NCBI GenBank assembly: GCA_026874595.1
Contig: CM049315.1
Location: 14,969,664-15,033,663, forward strand
Length of the DNA stretch: 64,000 nucleotides
From: Sipunculus nudus
Taxonomy: Eukaryota > Annelida > Sipuncula > Golfingiida > Sipunculidae
Reading direction: 5' to 3'
The translations under genes were made by a program, and so were the position numbers. Of this stretch, positions 60,735-64,000 are shown one piece after another; position 1 is the first letter of the stretch, and each line of letters starts with the position of its first letter. The notes under the pieces were generated by a model. The model did no database searches. It worked only from the letters and a program-made list of their open reading frames with translations, and was not told where the DNA came from.

Positions 60735-61451
60735 CTGAAATCATAAATAAACGCTATGGATCCATAGTTTGTGATATCGTATGCAGTTTAAAAGGCAAGG
60801 CTGAGTGAACTGACACTATTGACATGAAACGCGTCAAAGTCACAGTTCATACATGTCTGAGAAGCATGTAGCCATACTCATAGTTTGTAAGCAATAACTG
60901 GACCCCCCCCCCCCCTGAGAAGTTTGATACTGAACTTCCTTATAATCATAATAAAATTTTGTTTTCTCCCTTTCGTTGAATATATATAAAAATGTTGCAG
61001 GAAAGTGTGTGTTCCATAATCGCAATATATTCTGTTTGACCAAGTTGTTAAAATGCTCAGTTCAGTTGTCATGGTAAATAGAAATGGATCTATGTTATCA
61101 TTATAATTTAATCATATCATAATTTAATCATCATAATTAAGTTTCATTCCATTATATATAGCCATGGCATCAAAAATGTACTATAAAACTGAAACTGCGT
61201 CCACTTTTCAATATAAAGCGAAACCAAGAAGAATTTCTTGTAACCGTAACTGGTGTCGTATTTTCAAGTAAGGCAGTGTAATGCTTGAACGACACAGAAG
61301 CAATTATGTAATACTTCTAATATCTTTCGAAGGTTATAATTATTATTTCGAGTGGCTAGATTTCGACTCCATATGGAAACCACGGCATGTTAATGATAAT
61401 GTATATATTTATATTGATCTTTGCGCTTCAACTAGTCGGTAAAATGTTTAC
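60735..61451 (-). other. Intron between exons b and c
   Basis: 717 bp with a poly-C run at about 60903-60914; otherwise AT-rich and featureless. Confidence 0.55.
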
Positions 61452-61562
61452 CGTTGCATGACTTGCCGTCGGTATCAAGTTCGTACCCTGGTCTACACTG
61501 ACAGGACTCCACAGTACCATTCTTCACACAGATATGGTCACAGGACTTCGTGCAGGTCATGT
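61452..61562 (-). CDS. Exon b: EGF-like domain, acceptor not canonical
   Basis: The exon encodes a six-cysteine EGF module starting MTCTKSCDHIC and ending TDGKSC, with an NGT glycosylation sequon. The donor (AACG|GTAAAC) is good and its split codon G|AC joins exon c as Asp. By phase and homology to its neighbours the exon should begin at 61562, giving 111 bases in phase 1-1. The two bases before it on the minus strand are CG, not AG, after a good T-rich tract. The reading frame stays open upstream through that tract and gives a hydrophobic stretch (ALIILLSTLLLIFLHD), so an alternative first exon with a signal peptide cannot be excluded. T-rich tracts translate into Leu/Ile/Phe trivially, so I prefer a mutated acceptor or a base error. 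Confidence 0.7.
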
Positions 61563-61674
61563 CGTGTAAAAAAATAAGCAAAAGTGTACTAAGTAAGATG
61601 ATCAGTGCTTTCGATGAAAAAGAAACGTTCTGTTTAAAGTAGAAAAGTAGTAAATCATGACAATGCATATATAT

Positions 61675-61850
61675 AGAGAAGGAGAGACATACAGAGAGAG
61701 AGAGATATGAAAAGCCATCCTGGTTCATTGTATATAGAGATGGAGCTAGAATACACAGACAAGTCGGTTCACTTCCGATGGAAATCGAAGCCATGCTCTT
61801 TCGATTTCCTGTCGGCTGCTTTAACCACTAAGCTACGACAGATCCCAAAC
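61675..61850 (-). mobile_element. tRNA-derived SINE
   Basis: The minus strand reads GTCGTAGCTTAGTGGTTAAAG, a good tRNA A-box region, followed by CGAAAGAGCATGGCTTCGAT and an AG-rich 3' end near 61690. It lies in the intron between exons a and b. Confidence 0.7.
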
Positions 61851-62027
61851 CCCTCTAAGTATTTGTACACTGTTATAGGAACCAGCGAAACTACGTCACG
61901 GTTGTGACGTCAGAATTCTTTCCACAACATGAGTCGACACGGCGACTTTGCATTCAGCAGGAAGAACTGATTTTCATATATGGCGCATGTGCGGCAGTGT
62001 ACCGACTTTTCTGTGTATTCTAGTTTA

Positions 62028-62127
<100 letters not shown>

Positions 62128-62779
62128 CATACTCCTGTGTTCAAAGTTATGACTTACAGAACAAGTAACCAGTCTGTTTATTAACATTTTGCAATACACC
62201 GCATGCATAAGATAATATTATACATACGTACACACGTACATAACTATGAATGTGATTACTCACTGAAAACCTCTTTGCCATTGATATAACAGATAAAAAT
62301 ATCCTTTTATATATAGTACACCTTTAAGGCATAACCACAGAAGAACAGAATTGTGCTTATATCTTAATGTAAAAGCTTCATTATTCACAAAACATAGTAT
62401 GTACAAAATACAACTAAACAGTAAGAGCAAAAGATACTGTAAACTAGAAAGCAGTCTGAGAACACATATACCTCCATCGGAATCTTTATTAAAATTTGGT
62501 GTGTGCTACACAGAAAGATGCTTGTCAGGGCTTACCATCTACAAGTTTGGATCACAAGTTCGGGGACACCTCTAATTCTAGTGAAAGACCCTTGTCCTCA
62601 GCCAACCAACTAAAATCAATAAAACATATCCCCTCTATGGATATATTCATATGAATTGTACAACATATATAAGAACCTTTCCACCAATAATACCCTTGTG
62701 CAATTAATTGCTCTAAGTAGAAATGAAATTTTTTATTAGGTATTTAGAAAAAAATAATACAAATATAGACTGAACTTAC

Positions 62780-62905
62780 TGAGTTTACAGCGGAATCCGT
62801 CTCCCTCCAGATCATAACCCGGGTAGCATTCACAAGAATAGTTTCCGTCCGCATTGATGCAAATGTGACTGCAGTTGTGGGAGTTTTCTGTACACTCATC
62901 CACAT
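62780..62905 (-). CDS. Exon a: calcium-binding EGF-like domain
   Basis: Most 5' exon visible. A clean acceptor (cttacag) at the high end and donor GTAAGT at the low end bound 126 bases, phase 1 on both sides, the usual arrangement for shuffled EGF exons. It encodes one EGF module beginning VDEC and ending GFRC, with six cysteines. The segment [12 protein letters not shown] fits the Asx-hydroxylation pattern C-x-[DN]-x4-[FY]-x-C-x-C, and the DVDEC-type start implies calcium binding. The split first codon N|AT would give D, as in DVDEC. The next exon upstream is not in the window: the upstream sequence becomes a 39-bp minisatellite. Confidence 0.88.
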
Positions 62906-62914
62906 CTGTAAGTG

Positions 62915-64000
62915 AGACACTACATGTTACCATAGTCTAAATGTGTGCTCGTGAGACAGTACATGTTACCGTATCCCGGTTGTGTGTTCGTGAGACAGTA
63001 CCTGTTACCGTAGTCCAGGTATGTGCTGGTGAAACCCTACCTGTTACCGAGGTTAGGGTGTGTGCTCATGAGAGAAATCATGTTACCGTTGTCTAGGAGT
63101 GTGTTCGTGAGACAGTACATATTACCGTGGTCCAGGTGTGTGCTCGTGAGACATTACATGTTACAGAGGTTAAGATATGTGCTCATGAATGAGTTCATGT
63201 TATCGTAGTCTAGGAGTGTGTTCTTGAGACAGTTCATGTTACCGTGGTCTAGGTATGTGTTCCTGAGACAGTACATGTTACCGTGGTCAAAATGTGTGCT
63301 CGTTAGACAGTACATGCTGCCGTGGTTTCAGTGTGTGCTCATGAGACACTACATGTTACCGAGGTTTAGGAGTGTGTTCATGAGAGAGTACATGTTACCG
63401 TAGCCCGGTTGTCTGTTCGTGAGACTGTAACTGTTACCATGGTCCAGGTGTGTGCTCGTGAGAGAGTTCATGTTACCGTGGTCTAGGAGTGTGTTCTGGA
63501 GACAGTACATGTTACCGTGGTCTAGGTGTGTGTTCGTGAGACAGTACATGTTACCGTGGTCTAGGTGTGTGTTCGTGAGACAGTGCATGTTACCGTGGTC
63601 AAAATGTGAGCTCGTGAGACAGTACATGCTGCCGTGGTTCCAGTGTGTGCTCATGAGACACTACATGTTACCGTTGTCTAGGTGTGTGTTCGTGAGACAG
63701 TACATGTTACCGTGGTCCAGGTGTGTGCTCGTGAGACAGTACATGTTACCGTGGTCTAGGAGTGCGTTCTTGTGACAGTACATGTTACCGTGGTCTAGGA
63801 GTGCCTGACAGTGCATGTTACCGTGGTCAAAATGTGAGCTCGTGAGACAGTACATGTTACCGAGGTTTAGGAGTGTGTTCATGAGAGAGTACATGTTACC
63901 GTAGCCCGGTTGTCTGTTCGTGAGACTGTAACTGTTACCATGGTCCAGGTGTGTGCTCGTGAGAGAGTTCATGTTACCGTGGTCTAGGAGTGCGTTCTTG
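62915..64000. repeat. 39-bp minisatellite with higher-order structure, runs off the edge
   Basis: Units like ACAGTACATGTTACCGTGGT then CTAGGTGTGTGTTCGTGAG repeat in 39-bp steps (for example 63541 and 63580), about 28 copies. A group of 13 monomers recurs: GAGGTTTAGGAGTG at 63361 and 63862, 501 bp apart, which is 13 x 39 less a 6-bp deletion near 63806. 39 is divisible by three, so both strands stay open, with 13-residue repeats such as LDHGNMYCLTNTH. I regard these ORFs as by-products. It lies upstream of exon a, probably in an intron. Confidence 0.92.

Noticed and set aside
61579-61794. Signal peptide in the frame upstream of exon b
   Set aside because: Most of the stretch is a SINE and a polypyrimidine tract, which read as hydrophobic residues; retained only as an alternative.
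63023-63972. Plus- and minus-strand repetitive ORFs (MLPWSRCVFVRQY and LDHGNMYCLTNTH types)
   Set aside because: Open frames follow from the 39-bp unit; no start, splice or domain evidence.

Overview
The window looks like nuclear DNA from an invertebrate animal, most plausibly a mollusc and perhaps a bivalve. This is inferred from style: AT-rich sequence, many long (TA)n tracts, layered minisatellites, tRNA-derived SINEs, MITEs, and one intron-rich gene made of EGF modules on phase-1 exons. No diagnostic species marker is visible. There are no bacterial operons, rRNA genes or CRISPR arrays.

The only gene I can assemble is on the minus strand, from 62905 down to 49858, and it continues beyond the right edge. 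Eleven exons join in frame with consistent phases (1,373 coding bases, 456 codons plus a stop). They encode EGF-like domains, a Pro/Thr-rich linker, a SEA domain with a G-S cleavage-type motif, a last EGF split across two exons, a transmembrane helix and a 37-residue cytoplasmic tail. This EGF-SEA-EGF-TM order is that of membrane mucins. One exon lacks a canonical AG acceptor. The introns are packed with repeats.

From 1 to about 37 kb no confident gene is seen. The region holds a pair of inverted (CT)n(TA)n-tailed repeats, a TA-targeting Tigger/pogo-like MITE, a 41-bp minisatellite of about 28 copies, a Mutator-like MITE, SINE fragments, a probable solo LTR, a decayed LINE reverse transcriptase and a 154-bp near-perfect palindrome at 34791-34944.

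From 37001 to about 46368 lies a composite higher-order repeat. Leader modules carry hairpins, TTTG runs, nuclear-receptor half-sites, a GTTACCATGGTTAC palindrome and close matches to the CTCF consensus. They alternate with tandem 148-bp monomers, each with a TCTCGT-CAA-ACGAGA hairpin. A block of about 2 kb is duplicated at an offset of about 4,126 bp, and the region ends with a Helitron-like hairpin plus CTAG. This is the most unusual part of the window.

From 62.9 kb to the edge is a 39-bp minisatellite with a 13-monomer higher-order repeat. It is open on both strands and gives spurious ORFs.
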